Of a DNA stretch of 23,651 nucleotides, positions 1 through 7,146 are shown in pieces. The stretch covers positions 1 to 23,651 of the forward strand of contig DAOWCC010000010.1 of NCBI GenBank assembly GCA_030639665.1, written 5' to 3'. The notes beneath the pieces are model-generated. The model had not been told where the DNA came from. It saw only the letters and a program-made list of their open reading frames with translations, and made no database searches. This DNA comes from Elusimicrobiota bacterium. Lineage in GTDB: Bacteria; Elusimicrobiota; Elusimicrobia; Elusimicrobiales; UBA9959. The first letter of the stretch is position 1, and every line of letters starts with the position of its first letter. The position numbers and the translations under genes are program-made.

Positions 1-47
1 AAGTCTATGCTTCAAGCATAAGCTAGAAAGCCGGCTGTGTCAAAGCC

Positions 48-1052
48 ATGGGATTTTCGGCCGATTCACATCTTACCAAAGACATGCCCCTGCCTTTTTG
101 GGCTTGGACGGCCTCGAATAGCGAGCATGCCGTGAAAGTGGATGTGGTTAAAATTTTTCCGGAAATGTCGTCAAAAACAAAAATCTATTTTAAGCTGGAA
201 GAAGTTTTAGGCAAAAAGAAAGTTTCAAGTCCCATAGTTTCCACAAATGTCAAAGGCAATTGGTTTAATCTTCCCCGTATTAACAATCTCATTTTCGCGG
301 CGATTTTATTGATAGTCTTCTTTTGGATGGTTTCCCATGCCAAGAAGAAAGATCTTTTCATAAGAAGAATCGCCGGTCTTGACGCCATAGACGAGGCCAT
401 AGGCCGCGCCACTGAAATGGGTAAGCCCATTTTTTACAGCCCCGGCATCGGGCAAATGGTAAATATGTCAACCATTGCTTCCACTTCAATTTTAGGCGAG
501 GTTTCAAAAAAAGTCGCCAAATACGACAGCACCATAAAAGTTCCCCATTTTGATCCCATTGTCATGAGCATATGTAAAGAAATAGTCAAGCAGTCTTATC
601 TTGAAGTTGAAAGACCGGATTCTTACAGAGACGATTGTAACTTCTTTGTGAGTCAGGACCAATTTTCTTACGCGGCTTCCGTTGACGGCATGATTCACAG
701 AGAAAAGCCCGCCGCTTGTTTTTTTATAGGCTATTTTATGGCGGAATCTTTGCTTTTGGCCGAAGTCGGCGCCACTACCGGAGCCATACAGATTGCCGGC
801 ACCGATATAGAAAGCCAGCTTCCTTTCTTCTTCATGGCTTGCGATTATACGCTTATAGGCGAAGAATTATATGCCGCCAGCGCTTATTTGTCGCGCGATC
901 CGATGCTTGTCAGTTCTCTGAAGGTTCAGGATTTTGGAAAGGCGTTTGTTATGATTACCGCCACCGTCGGTCTTATTTTAACCACTATCGGAGCTATTTG
1001 GCATTATGAATCGCTCATCACCATGGTGAACAGTTTTTTTGAGGTCTATTAA
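48..1052 (+). CDS. DUF6754-like membrane protein (5' end uncertain)
   Basis: The function is unknown. From memory of the family, the protein resembles DUF6754 proteins. It has a ~78-residue N-terminal part with beta-strand-like character, a membrane segment at about 79-98, and a conserved-looking domain containing LDAIDEAIGRATEMGKP (111-127), REKPAACFFIGYFMAES (218-234), the run GAIQIAGTD (245-253) and CDYTLIGEELYAASAYLSR (265-283). A second hydrophobic segment lies at about 299-317. The soluble domain probably sits between two membrane anchors. An in-frame TAG at 24-26 limits the frame. The ATG at 48 has no convincing Shine-Dalgarno site, so the N-terminus may be wrong or the gene disrupted; family members I recall carry more extracellular sequence upstream. 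It is the first of four genes, with 3 bases between its stop and the next ATG. The domain assignment is fairly secure and the start is not. Confidence 0.72.
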   Translation: MGFSADSHLTKDMPLPFWAWTASNSEHAVKVDVVKIFPEMSSKTKIYFKLEEVLGKKKVSSPIVSTNVKGNWFNLPRINNLIFAAILLIVFFWMVSHAKKKDLFIRRIAGLDAIDEAIGRATEMGKPIFYSPGIGQMVNMSTIASTSILGEVSKKVAKYDSTIKVPHFDPIVMSICKEIVKQSYLEVERPDSYRDDCNFFVSQDQFSYAASVDGMIHREKPAACFFIGYFMAESLLLAEVGATTGAIQIAGTDIESQLPFFFMACDYTLIGEELYAASAYLSRDPMLVSSLKVQDFGKAFVMITATVGLILTTIGAIWHYESLITMVNSFFEVY

Positions 1053-1055
1053 TAT

Positions 1056-1727
1056 ATGAAATTGATAAAAAGAACTATCCCTCTTGCCATGGTTTTCATT
1101 ATAGGCATAACAATGTTTCTGTCTTATTATATTCCCCATGAAGCTTCTCAGACGCATTATGTGGAAAGAATGAATGAATGGTATAACATAATCGTGGCTT
1201 TCGCTTTTTTGTTGGGGCTTTTAAGTCTCTTTTTCACTCACTATGGCAAAATAAAAAAGAAAGTTGATGGCTGGGGTTACAGTATTTTTGTTTTTATCGG
1301 ATTTTTAGCGATGGTTATTCCCGCTTTCGTAAGCGGCGGCGATTTGATGATAGGAGCCAATCTTACGGTTCTTGGCTGGGCGTACAAAAGTATTTTTAAT
1401 ACGCTTCAGGCCACTATGTTCTCAGTTCTCGCTTTTTATATCGTTTCAACCGCTTTCAGGTCTTTTAGGATAAAATCACCTCAGGCTTTTATTCTATTTG
1501 TAGCGGCCGCTTTGCTTATTTTGGGCAAGGTGCCCGTAGGCGATTTGATTTGGACGACTCTGCTTGGCTGGACGGGAATTGAAATTTCCGGTATTGTTGA
1601 ATGGATAATGAGTGTTCCCGCCGTAGCGGCGAGAAGAGGAATTTTAATAGGTGTTTCAATCGGCGCCATTATTATTTCCATGAAAATTATATTCGGCATC
1701 GAAAGACAGTATATGGGAAGAGATTAA
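1056..1727 (+). CDS. polytopic membrane protein of the DUF6754 operon
   Basis: I do not recognise a named family. The 223-residue protein has about six hydrophobic segments, near 8-26, 44-62, 75-93, 113-134, 143-160 and 195-213, and a positively charged N-terminus (MKLIKR) that suggests an inside start. The loop after the first segment carries a short polar stretch around residues 27-42. A GAGG motif at 1040-1043, within the end of the preceding gene, sits at reasonable distance from the ATG. The gene is 3 bases behind the DUF6754-like gene and about 38 bases ahead of the next, so co-transcription and a shared membrane complex are likely. No catalytic motif is visible. Function is unknown; it could be a structural or transport subunit. 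Confidence 0.75.
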   Translation: MKLIKRTIPLAMVFIIGITMFLSYYIPHEASQTHYVERMNEWYNIIVAFAFLLGLLSLFFTHYGKIKKKVDGWGYSIFVFIGFLAMVIPAFVSGGDLMIGANLTVLGWAYKSIFNTLQATMFSVLAFYIVSTAFRSFRIKSPQAFILFVAAALLILGKVPVGDLIWTTLLGWTGIEISGIVEWIMSVPAVAARRGILIGVSIGAIIISMKIIFGIERQYMGRD

Positions 1728-1765
1728 TCGGGATTTAGAATTTGTTATTTGGAGCTTATGAATTT

Positions 1766-2590
1766 ATGCTAAGAAAGTATACGGAAAAATTTTTAAAAAT
1801 GGACAGAAGACTTATATTCGCTCTTTTGACTATTTTGATGTTCATTCCTTTAATAAAGCCTTTGGGCTTGCCCAATAAAGCGGTGGGAGTTAGCTGCCAG
1901 CAGGTTTATGACTTTATAGAAAACCTTAAGCCGGGCGGTTTCATTTTAATTTCACTTGATTATGACCCTTCCACAAGACCTGAGCTTCATCCTCAGGCCA
2001 AAGCCGTCATAAGGCATGCTTTTAGAAAAGATTTAAGGGTCGCGGTTATGACTTTTCTGCCCGGATCGACCGGCTTAATAGAAGAAATATTCGCCACTGT
2101 TCCCAAAGAATATAATAAAAAAGAAGAAATAGATTATGTTGTTTTGCCTTATCAGGCCGGATTTGTCGCCGTTATGACTCAGCTTGGAAGTGACATGTAC
2201 AGCATCTATGATAAAGACAAAAACGGCAATCCCACCAAGAAAATGCCGGTGATGAAAGGCATAACAAATTATGATGATATGAGCGCCGTTATGTGTATTA
2301 CGGGAACCGCTCTTCTTGATCAGTGGGTGCTTTATGCGGGAGATAAATTCCATGTGCCTATGTTAGGCGGAGTTACGGCTGTCAGTCAGCCGGGTTATGG
2401 CCCATATCTTCAAAAAGGCCAATTAAAAGGGCTTATAGGCGGAATGAAGGGCGCCGCTGATTATGAAGGCCTTATTGGAAAACTTGGCAAGGGAACCACA
2501 GGCATTGATGTTTTGAATTTGGGCCATTTATTGGTTCTGTTTCTTATTATCACATCCAATATAATACTGTTTTTCATGAAAAGGTTCTAA
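1766..2590 (+). CDS. membrane-anchored alpha/beta protein of the DUF6754 operon
   Basis: The protein has 274 residues from the ATG at 1766. This ATG is preferred over an in-frame TTG at 1742 because GGAG at 1751-1754 serves it. An N-terminal hydrophobic segment (about 13-30) and a C-terminal one (about 248-270) flank a soluble region of roughly 200 residues with alternating strands and helices, for example GGFILISLDYDPST and DLRVAVMTFLPGSTGLIEE. This gives a Rossmann-like look, but I see no nucleotide-binding glycine motif. The glycine-rich stretches MLGGVTAVSQPGYGPYLQKG and GLIGGMKGAADYEGLIGKLG near the C-terminus are probably diagnostic of the family. The topology, a soluble domain between two anchors, echoes the first gene of the operon. 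Function is unknown. Confidence 0.75.
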   Translation: MLRKYTEKFLKMDRRLIFALLTILMFIPLIKPLGLPNKAVGVSCQQVYDFIENLKPGGFILISLDYDPSTRPELHPQAKAVIRHAFRKDLRVAVMTFLPGSTGLIEEIFATVPKEYNKKEEIDYVVLPYQAGFVAVMTQLGSDMYSIYDKDKNGNPTKKMPVMKGITNYDDMSAVMCITGTALLDQWVLYAGDKFHVPMLGGVTAVSQPGYGPYLQKGQLKGLIGGMKGAADYEGLIGKLGKGTTGIDVLNLGHLLVLFLIITSNIILFFMKRF

Positions 2591-2599
2591 GAGGAAAAT

Positions 2600-3400
2600 A
2601 TGCTTGAGTCGTTATTCGCTTTTGTAAATAAAATAGATGTGGCATCCAGTGTTTGGGTGTCTTCTTCGATGGGTATGATGCTCGGTGGCTGGCTTGCCGC
2701 CGGACTTACCATTTTTATGTTCAGTTTTTTATATAAAGATAATCCGTTCTTTAAGATAGCCGAACATTTATATCTCGGAGCCGGCATGGGCTGGCTGTTT
2801 CAAGTCAGTTTTTTCAGCGTTTGGATGCCTAAAATATGGGAACCCATCAAATCGGGTGAAGATTACCTGGTTCTTATCCCCGCTCTTCTCGGTCTTTCTC
2901 TTATAGCGCAGTTTGTTCCAAAAATATCCTGGGTGTCAAGATACGGTTTTACTTTTGTTATGGGCTATGGCGCGGGGTTGTCTATTCCGGCTGAACTTTC
3001 AACAAATTTCTTAGCTCAGATATCCGGCACCATAGTTCCCCTTTTCTCATTGGGCGAGCCGTGCCTTACGGGAGCCGCTTTATGGGGCGCCTTTAATTCA
3101 TTCCTTATATTTTTCGGCCTGATTTGCGTATTGTTTTACTTCTTCTTTTCGCTTGAGCATAAAGGCGCGGTAAAGAAAGTTTCCAATATCGGAATTTATT
3201 TTCTTATGCTTTATTTCGGCGCCGTATTCGGCAATACCGTTATGGGAAGATTCTCCCTGCTCTATGGCAGATTTGATGATTTATATAAGTATTCCGGATC
3301 GAATTATTCCTATGCTTCCATTATTATCTTCTTTGCTTTAGTGACATTCTTTGTCGGTTCCCATTTCGTAGATAAGAAGAAAAAGTTAAAAGCTAAATAA
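2600..3400 (+). CDS. polytopic membrane protein, last gene of the DUF6754 operon
   Basis: I do not recognise this 266-residue integral membrane protein. About seven hydrophobic segments are visible, including WLAAGLTIFMFSFLY (31-45), YLVLIPALLGLSLIAQFVP (88-106), a long segment near 156-175 and YASIIIFFALVTFFVGSHFV (238-257). The segment GAGMGWLFQVSFFSVW (61-76) is rich in small and aromatic residues. A good Shine-Dalgarno site (AAGAGG at 2589-2594) precedes the ATG, and the gene starts only 9 bases after the previous stop. It ends with a lysine-rich tail (DKKKKLKAK), consistent with a cytoplasmic C-terminus. A strong intrinsic terminator 24 bases downstream closes the operon. Function is unknown; a role in one complex with its three neighbours is inferred from gene order only. 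Confidence 0.75.
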   Translation: MLESLFAFVNKIDVASSVWVSSSMGMMLGGWLAAGLTIFMFSFLYKDNPFFKIAEHLYLGAGMGWLFQVSFFSVWMPKIWEPIKSGEDYLVLIPALLGLSLIAQFVPKISWVSRYGFTFVMGYGAGLSIPAELSTNFLAQISGTIVPLFSLGEPCLTGAALWGAFNSFLIFFGLICVLFYFFFSLEHKGAVKKVSNIGIYFLMLYFGAVFGNTVMGRFSLLYGRFDDLYKYSGSNYSYASIIIFFALVTFFVGSHFVDKKKKLKAK

Positions 3401-3423
3401 TAAATCAGATTTAATTGGAATTT

Positions 3424-3455
3424 AAAAACCCCGTTCATATGAACGGGGTTTTTTT
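3424..3455 (+). terminator. intrinsic terminator of the DUF6754 operon
   Basis: A perfect 8-bp stem, CCCCGTTC (3429-3436) and GAACGGGG (3441-3448), closes a 4-base loop. It is preceded by A5 and followed by T7, so it could work on both strands. It lies just after the last membrane gene. Its stem is the same as that of the terminator at 4568-4602. Confidence 0.93.
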
Positions 3456-3622
3456 ATTATCGGACATTGGGCCCACTATTAAGTAGGTCTTTTATTAGAA
3501 AATTACGGGCCATTGGTCTCTGATTGTTCAGGGTTTTTTCTTGTATATTTTAGTGAGTAAGATTGTTCCTCGAGAAAAAACAACTGGGACAATAAATGAG
3601 CGCATATTATTAAGGAGAAAAA

Positions 3623-4546
3623 ATGAAAATAGCAGGATTAGTAGTGAGTCTTTTGTTTGTAGTTTCGTCCGCTCTGCAGGCGGATAGCACCAGTGTTTTA
3701 AGCGCTGATTTTAATAAGGATATTAATATTTCGCAAATGATGGAGAAAGTTTCCGCGCAAGATGTTAATATTGTTCCGGTTGTGGCTAAGACGGAAAACA
3801 AGTACGGATATGAGTCAAATGAGCCCGACAGCATCGATGATGCCGCTCGCATGCTTGATGACGCAATCCATAAGCTTGGGGTATCCGCTAAAGTTATTGT
3901 TCATGAAAGCGAGCCTCCGTTCATTAAAGCGGCAATCGGTCCCTTAACCGGCGGACAGTACAGTAAAATGATTAAATTGTTTAGCCGCGATGGTGAAAGC
4001 TTTCTTTATTACGGCTATAAAGTTCAGCTCAATATATTCGCTATCAGAAACAAATCGCAGGAGCCTGACAGCATTGATCACGCCGCTCGCATGCTTGATG
4101 ACGCAATCCATAGGCTTGGGGTATCCGCTAAAGTTATTGTTCATGAAAGCGAGCCTCCATTCATTAAAGCGTCAATTGGCGACATAAACAATGTTCAACG
4201 CAAGAATATGATGAAGCTGTTTACCTATGAAAATGGAGACACGCTTTATTTCGGGTATAAGGTTCAGCTCAAGGTGATTGTTGGCAATAATTCAAGTGAG
4301 CCTGACAGCATTGATCATGCCACCCGCATGCTTGATGAGGCGATTGGCAGACTTGGACTATCCGCTGAAGTTATTGTTCATGAAAGCGAACCGCCGTTCA
4401 TTAAAGTGAAGCTTATTACCGGCGATTTCAATAATGAACAGTTTAAAAAAGCGCTGAATTTGTTTGTTTTTGAAGATGGAAGCGTGTTTTATTTCGGCTA
4501 TAAAGTCCAACTCAATATAACCATCGTAGAAGATGTTTTGAACTAA
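3623..4546 (+). CDS. secreted protein with three tandem ~79-residue repeats
   Basis: Function is unknown. The 307-residue protein begins with a typical signal peptide (MKIAGLVVSLLFVVSSALQA, cleavage near 20-21), so it is exported. A short linker (21-66) leads into three repeats at about 67-146, 147-225 and 226-303. Each repeat starts with EPDSID, followed by a helix-like stretch (RMLDxAIxxLG), then SAxVIVHESEPPFIK, a variable middle, a second helix-like stretch (KLF or NLF) and a final strand GYKVQL. The predicted pattern is helix-strand-helix-strand. The Shine-Dalgarno AAGGAG at 3612-3617 is strong. It is a single gene between two terminators of nearly identical stem. No catalytic residues stand out; a periplasmic or surface binding or structural role is a guess. 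Confidence 0.85.
   Translation: MKIAGLVVSLLFVVSSALQADSTSVLSADFNKDINISQMMEKVSAQDVNIVPVVAKTENKYGYESNEPDSIDDAARMLDDAIHKLGVSAKVIVHESEPPFIKAAIGPLTGGQYSKMIKLFSRDGESFLYYGYKVQLNIFAIRNKSQEPDSIDHAARMLDDAIHRLGVSAKVIVHESEPPFIKASIGDINNVQRKNMMKLFTYENGDTLYFGYKVQLKVIVGNNSSEPDSIDHATRMLDEAIGRLGLSAEVIVHESEPPFIKVKLITGDFNNEQFKKALNLFVFEDGSVFYFGYKVQLNITIVEDVLN
3821..4531 (+). repeat. three in-frame ~237-bp tandem repeats
   Basis: The units start at about 3821, 4061 and 4298. The first ~100 bases of units 1 and 2 are almost identical in DNA, while their second halves differ widely. Unit 3 is more diverged. This suggests recent duplication or gene conversion of the first half, with freedom or selection for change in the middle. 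Confidence 0.9.
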
Positions 4547-4567
4547 GAAAACAAACGTCTTTGTATT

Positions 4568-4602
4568 AAAAAACCCCGTTCATTATGAACGGGGTTTTTT
4601 TT
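4568..4602 (+). terminator. intrinsic terminator of the repeat-protein gene
   Basis: The stem CCCCGTTC (4574-4581) and GAACGGGG (4587-4594) closes a 5-base loop, with an upstream A run and T8 downstream. Stem and flanks are nearly the same as at 3424-3455, with one extra loop base. Confidence 0.93.
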
Positions 4603-4613
4603 ATTTTATTTTG

Positions 4614-4734
4614 CTTAGCAAAATAAGATAATCCTCCAAAGCTATGGCATCAAATACGCCGAATAGGCGTGGGTTTTTTTGATGACATGCTGAGCGACGG
4701 AGGATAATAAATGCCTTAGCAAAATAAAATAATC
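4614..4734. repeat. nested palindromic element between 20-bp direct repeats
   Basis: Two 20-bp direct repeats, CTTAGCAAAATAAGATAATC at 4614-4633 and a copy with one change at 4715-4734, bracket an imperfect inverted repeat. Its arms begin ATCCTCC (4631) and end GGAGGAT (4705), and share further paired blocks (GCATCA with TGATGACATGC). Inside lies a small hairpin, ACGCC (4656-4660) and GGCGT (4666-4670), followed by GGG and seven T. It has no coding capacity. It resembles a small non-autonomous or REP-like element with a duplicated flank; identity is not known. Confidence 0.6.
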
Positions 4735-4751
4735 TTTCCTAAAATATCATT

Positions 4752-4791
4752 AAAAAAGCCCTGTCCCATTTATAATGGAACAGGGCTTTTT
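4752..4791 (-). terminator. bidirectional intrinsic terminator after the isomerase gene
   Basis: GCCCTGT-CCCATT pairs with AATGG-ACAGGGC around a 3-base loop (4758-4786), with A6 before and T5 after. It lies 24 bases past the stop of the minus-strand isomerase gene, and could also catch transcription from the left. Confidence 0.85.
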
Positions 4792-4815
4792 ATTTTAAAT
4801 AGTTGCTGCTCTATA

Positions 4816-5673
4816 TTATTTCATAATTTCAATCTTGGATTTGCCTCTAAGTTCCTTAATCAAAATAGGAAGGTTTTTCATTACCGATTGATTAATCATT
4901 GATTCTTTTAATTGGGCTTTAATCTTATTAAAATTAGCGGCTTCAGGTTTCTTAATATCTTCCAGTTTTAGCAGCGTGTAGCCGTCGGCGATTTTGATAG
5001 GTTTTGTGTATTGGCCTTTCTTTAACAATGAAATCGCCTCGCTAATCTCTTTTACAAGCATGCTTTTTGACACATAGCCCAAGTCTCCGCCGTTTTTCTT
5101 AAGGTTTTCCTGTGTGGATTTTAACGAGGACAGTTTTGCAAAATCAGCTCCGGCTTCAAGCGCCAAATGAGCGTCTTGCGCGTCTTTTTCGGAGTTTACA
5201 AAAATCTGCCTTAATCTGATTTCTTCCGGTTTATCAAAGTTCTTTTTATTCTCTGTAAAAACTTTTTTCACATTTTTATTTGTGAAACTGATTTTTTTGG
5301 CTTTTATGATTGTTTTTTTTATCCGAAGTTCATACTCTATCTTTTCACGTACTTCTTTTTTCATATTGGCCATTATCGCCTCAAAATCTTTTTTATTGGT
5401 ATAAGCGGCTTTAACTTCCTTAAGTCTTTTATCGATTTCTTTTTTTGAGACTTTGATTTTAAGATTTTTTGCCTCTTGCAGAAGAAGAGTTTCATCTATC
5501 ATGGTGTTTATTGTTTTTTCAAAGTGATTGATCCATATTCTCTGGGACACTTCGGTTTTCAATATTTTTTCTCCGTTTACCATTGCCGCTATCGTATTAT
5601 TTTGAGCAAAGGCCGCGCTTGAGAAGGCGGAAAGAATTGCTATTGTAAGAAAAGAAAGTAATGCTTTTTTCAT
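4816..5673 (-). CDS. exported SurA/PrsA-like peptidyl-prolyl cis-trans isomerase
   Basis: This is a parvulin-type foldase for exported proteins. The signal peptide is residues 1-23 (hydrophobic core LLSFLTIAILSAFSSAAFA, cleaved before Q24). A helical SurA-N-like chaperone region follows (about 25-145, with MVNGEKILKTEVSQRI near its start). The parvulin domain is at about 149-240 and contains EIRLRQIFV, GADFAKLSS, GGDLGYVSKSMLVKEISEAI and GYTLLKLEDI. A charged C-terminal helix (245-285) completes the fold. At 285 residues it is a short, single-parvulin version, closer in size to PrsA than to E. coli SurA. There is no lipobox cysteine, so it is probably soluble in the periplasm. A GGAG site precedes the ATG. 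It is monocistronic, divergent from the thiamin locus and convergent with the repeat-protein gene. Confidence 0.9.
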   Translation of the reverse strand: MKKALLSFLTIAILSAFSSAAFAQNNTIAAMVNGEKILKTEVSQRIWINHFEKTINTMIDETLLLQEAKNLKIKVSKKEIDKRLKEVKAAYTNKKDFEAIMANMKKEVREKIEYELRIKKTIIKAKKISFTNKNVKKVFTENKKNFDKPEEIRLRQIFVNSEKDAQDAHLALEAGADFAKLSSLKSTQENLKKNGGDLGYVSKSMLVKEISEAISLLKKGQYTKPIKIADGYTLLKLEDIKKPEAANFNKIKAQLKESMINQSVMKNLPILIKELRGKSKIEIMK

Positions 5674-5741
5674 GGTTTTTTTCTCCGTTAATCGGTAATA
5701 TATGCGACTTCATCTATTATATCAAAGTTAAAATAAAAATA

Positions 5742-5750
5742 TGCTATAGT
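5742..5750 (+). promoter_or_regulatory. probable extended -10 promoter of the thiamin locus
   Basis: TGCTATAGT is a TGn-type extended -10 element, with TATAGT at 5745-5750. It lies about 16 bases before the riboswitch, as expected for a start near 5757. The -35 region is weak, which is usual for extended -10 promoters. Confidence 0.5.
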
Positions 5751-5765
5751 ATGTGAACACAAAAT

Positions 5766-5850
5766 TAGGGGAGCGCTGTAGTTAAGAGCTGAGAATTCAG
5801 TGTTTCTGAAAGACCCTTGAACCTGATTCGGTTAATGCCGACGGAGGAAA
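5766..5850 (+). promoter_or_regulatory. TPP riboswitch (THI element) upstream of thiC
   Basis: The conserved THI-box parts are present in order: GGGG and AGCGC in the 5' arm, CTGAGA (5789-5794), a short P3 hairpin (TTCAG and CTGAA), ACCC (5813-5816), GAACCTGAT, GGTTAATGCCG, and the 3' closing segment CGGAGGAAA. The aptamer ends 3 bases before the thiC ATG, and its 3' strand contains the Shine-Dalgarno GGAGG (5843-5847). There is no room for a terminator. Ligand binding is therefore expected to block translation start directly, by hiding the ribosome site when TPP is abundant. Confidence 0.95.
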
Positions 5851-5853
5851 ATA

Positions 5854-7146
5854 ATGAAACAGTCAAAAAACGCTTATTGTAATGTATTGCCCGCCACTAT
5901 TAAAAAAGCCGCTAAAAATGAAAAATGTTCTGAGCGATTCTTATTAAAAGAACTGCGCGTCGGGCGCGCCGTAATTCCCGCCAATAAAAATCACAAAAAT
6001 CTCAATCCCATTGCCATTGGCCGCAATTTATCGACTAAAATCAATGTCAATTTGGGAACTTCTCCGTCCGATTCGTCGGTAAATAATGAAATCAATAAAG
6101 TTAAAACCATTGTTTCTTACGGCGCCGACGCCATAATGGATTTATCCACGGGCGGGAATTTGGATGAAATAAGAAAAAGAATAATAAATTCAAGCACCGT
6201 CCCCTTAGGCACCGTTCCGATGTATGAAATAATGTCCAATGTAAACGATGTCTCCGAGATTACGCCCGATTTAATATTGCGAATCATCGAAAAACAGGCA
6301 AAGCAAGGCGTGGATTTTATGACTATTCACGCGGGGCTTTTAAGAAAACATTTAAAATTTGTAAACAAAAGAATAGCCGGCATAGTTTCAAGAGGCGGTT
6401 CTTTAACCGCGCGCTGGATGAAACTCAAAAAAAAGGAAAATCCTTTTTATACCCATTTTGACGATATACTCGCCATATGCGAAAAGTATGATGTTACCCT
6501 GAGCTTGGGCGACGGTATGAGACCCGGGTGTATAGCGGATGCTTCCGATAAGGCGCAATTCGCCGAGCTTGATGTTCTGGGCGAACTTGTAAAGCGCTGC
6601 AGAAAAGCCGGCGTGCAAGTAATGGTTGAAGGTCCCGGCCATATTCCTTTAAATGAAATAGAAATGAATATCGAAAGAGGCGTTAAAGTATGCCATGACG
6701 CTCCTTTCTATGTTCTCGGACCCTTGATTACCGATATCGCCCTCGGTTATGACCATATAAACGCGGCCATAGGCGCGGCTATAGCCGCCAAAAGCGGAGC
6801 CGCTTTTTTATGCTGCGTAACGCCGCAAGAGCATTTGGGGCTTCCCGATTTAAATGGCATTAAAGAAGGCTTGATTGCTTTTAAAATCGCCGCTCATGGC
6901 TGGAATGTGGCCCGAAAACTTAATGGCGCGGAAAAAAAAGATATTGAAATGTCAAAAGCGAGATATAAATTTGATTGGAAAAAACAATTGGATTTGGCGA
7001 TATCACCGGTTGAGGCGAAAATTTTGTTTAAAAAATCGAGCAATAAAGTTGATAATAAATTTTGTTCCATGTGCGGAGAGAAATTTTGCGCCATAAAATC
7101 CACACATGCCTTAAAAACCAAAGAGAAAAAAACATGCAAGATTTGA
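5854..7146 (+). CDS. thiC: phosphomethylpyrimidine synthase ThiC
   Basis: ThiC is a radical-SAM enzyme that converts aminoimidazole ribotide to HMP phosphate, the pyrimidine half of thiamin, in the cytoplasm. At 430 residues it is the short form, without the long N-terminal extension of the E. coli enzyme. Diagnostic segments are IGTSP-like NLGTSPSD, DAIMDLSTGG, VPLGTVPMYE, DFMTIHAG, SRGGSLTARWM, LSLGDGMRPGC and VMVEGPGHIP. The C-terminal CX2CX4C cluster motif (C404, C407, C412 in CSMCGEKFC) binds the 4Fe-4S cluster in this family. The ATG follows the TPP riboswitch by three bases and uses its GGAGG. The 3' end overlaps thiM by 13 bases. It is the first gene of the locus. I am very sure of the identification. 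Confidence 0.98.
   Translation: MKQSKNAYCNVLPATIKKAAKNEKCSERFLLKELRVGRAVIPANKNHKNLNPIAIGRNLSTKINVNLGTSPSDSSVNNEINKVKTIVSYGADAIMDLSTGGNLDEIRKRIINSSTVPLGTVPMYEIMSNVNDVSEITPDLILRIIEKQAKQGVDFMTIHAGLLRKHLKFVNKRIAGIVSRGGSLTARWMKLKKKENPFYTHFDDILAICEKYDVTLSLGDGMRPGCIADASDKAQFAELDVLGELVKRCRKAGVQVMVEGPGHIPLNEIEMNIERGVKVCHDAPFYVLGPLITDIALGYDHINAAIGAAIAAKSGAAFLCCVTPQEHLGLPDLNGIKEGLIAFKIAAHGWNVARKLNGAEKKDIEMSKARYKFDWKKQLDLAISPVEAKILFKKSSNKVDNKFCSMCGEKFCAIKSTHALKTKEKKTCKI

Noticed and set aside
3456..3622. Possible -35/-10 promoter (TTGTTC, TATATT) or small RNA before the repeat-protein gene
   Set aside because: The spacing of 14 bases is short and no stable RNA fold beyond the terminator was evident; a promoter must be near but cannot be placed with confidence.
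4656..4680. Inner hairpin with seven T as a true terminator
   Set aside because: The stem is only 5 bp, three G separate it from the T run, and stronger terminators lie on both sides; it is better explained as part of the nested repeat.
7062..7133. Longer thiM frame starting inside thiC
   Set aside because: The extra 24 residues coincide with the thiC cysteine-motif region in another frame and have no ThiM similarity; the ATG at 7134 fits the family N-terminus.
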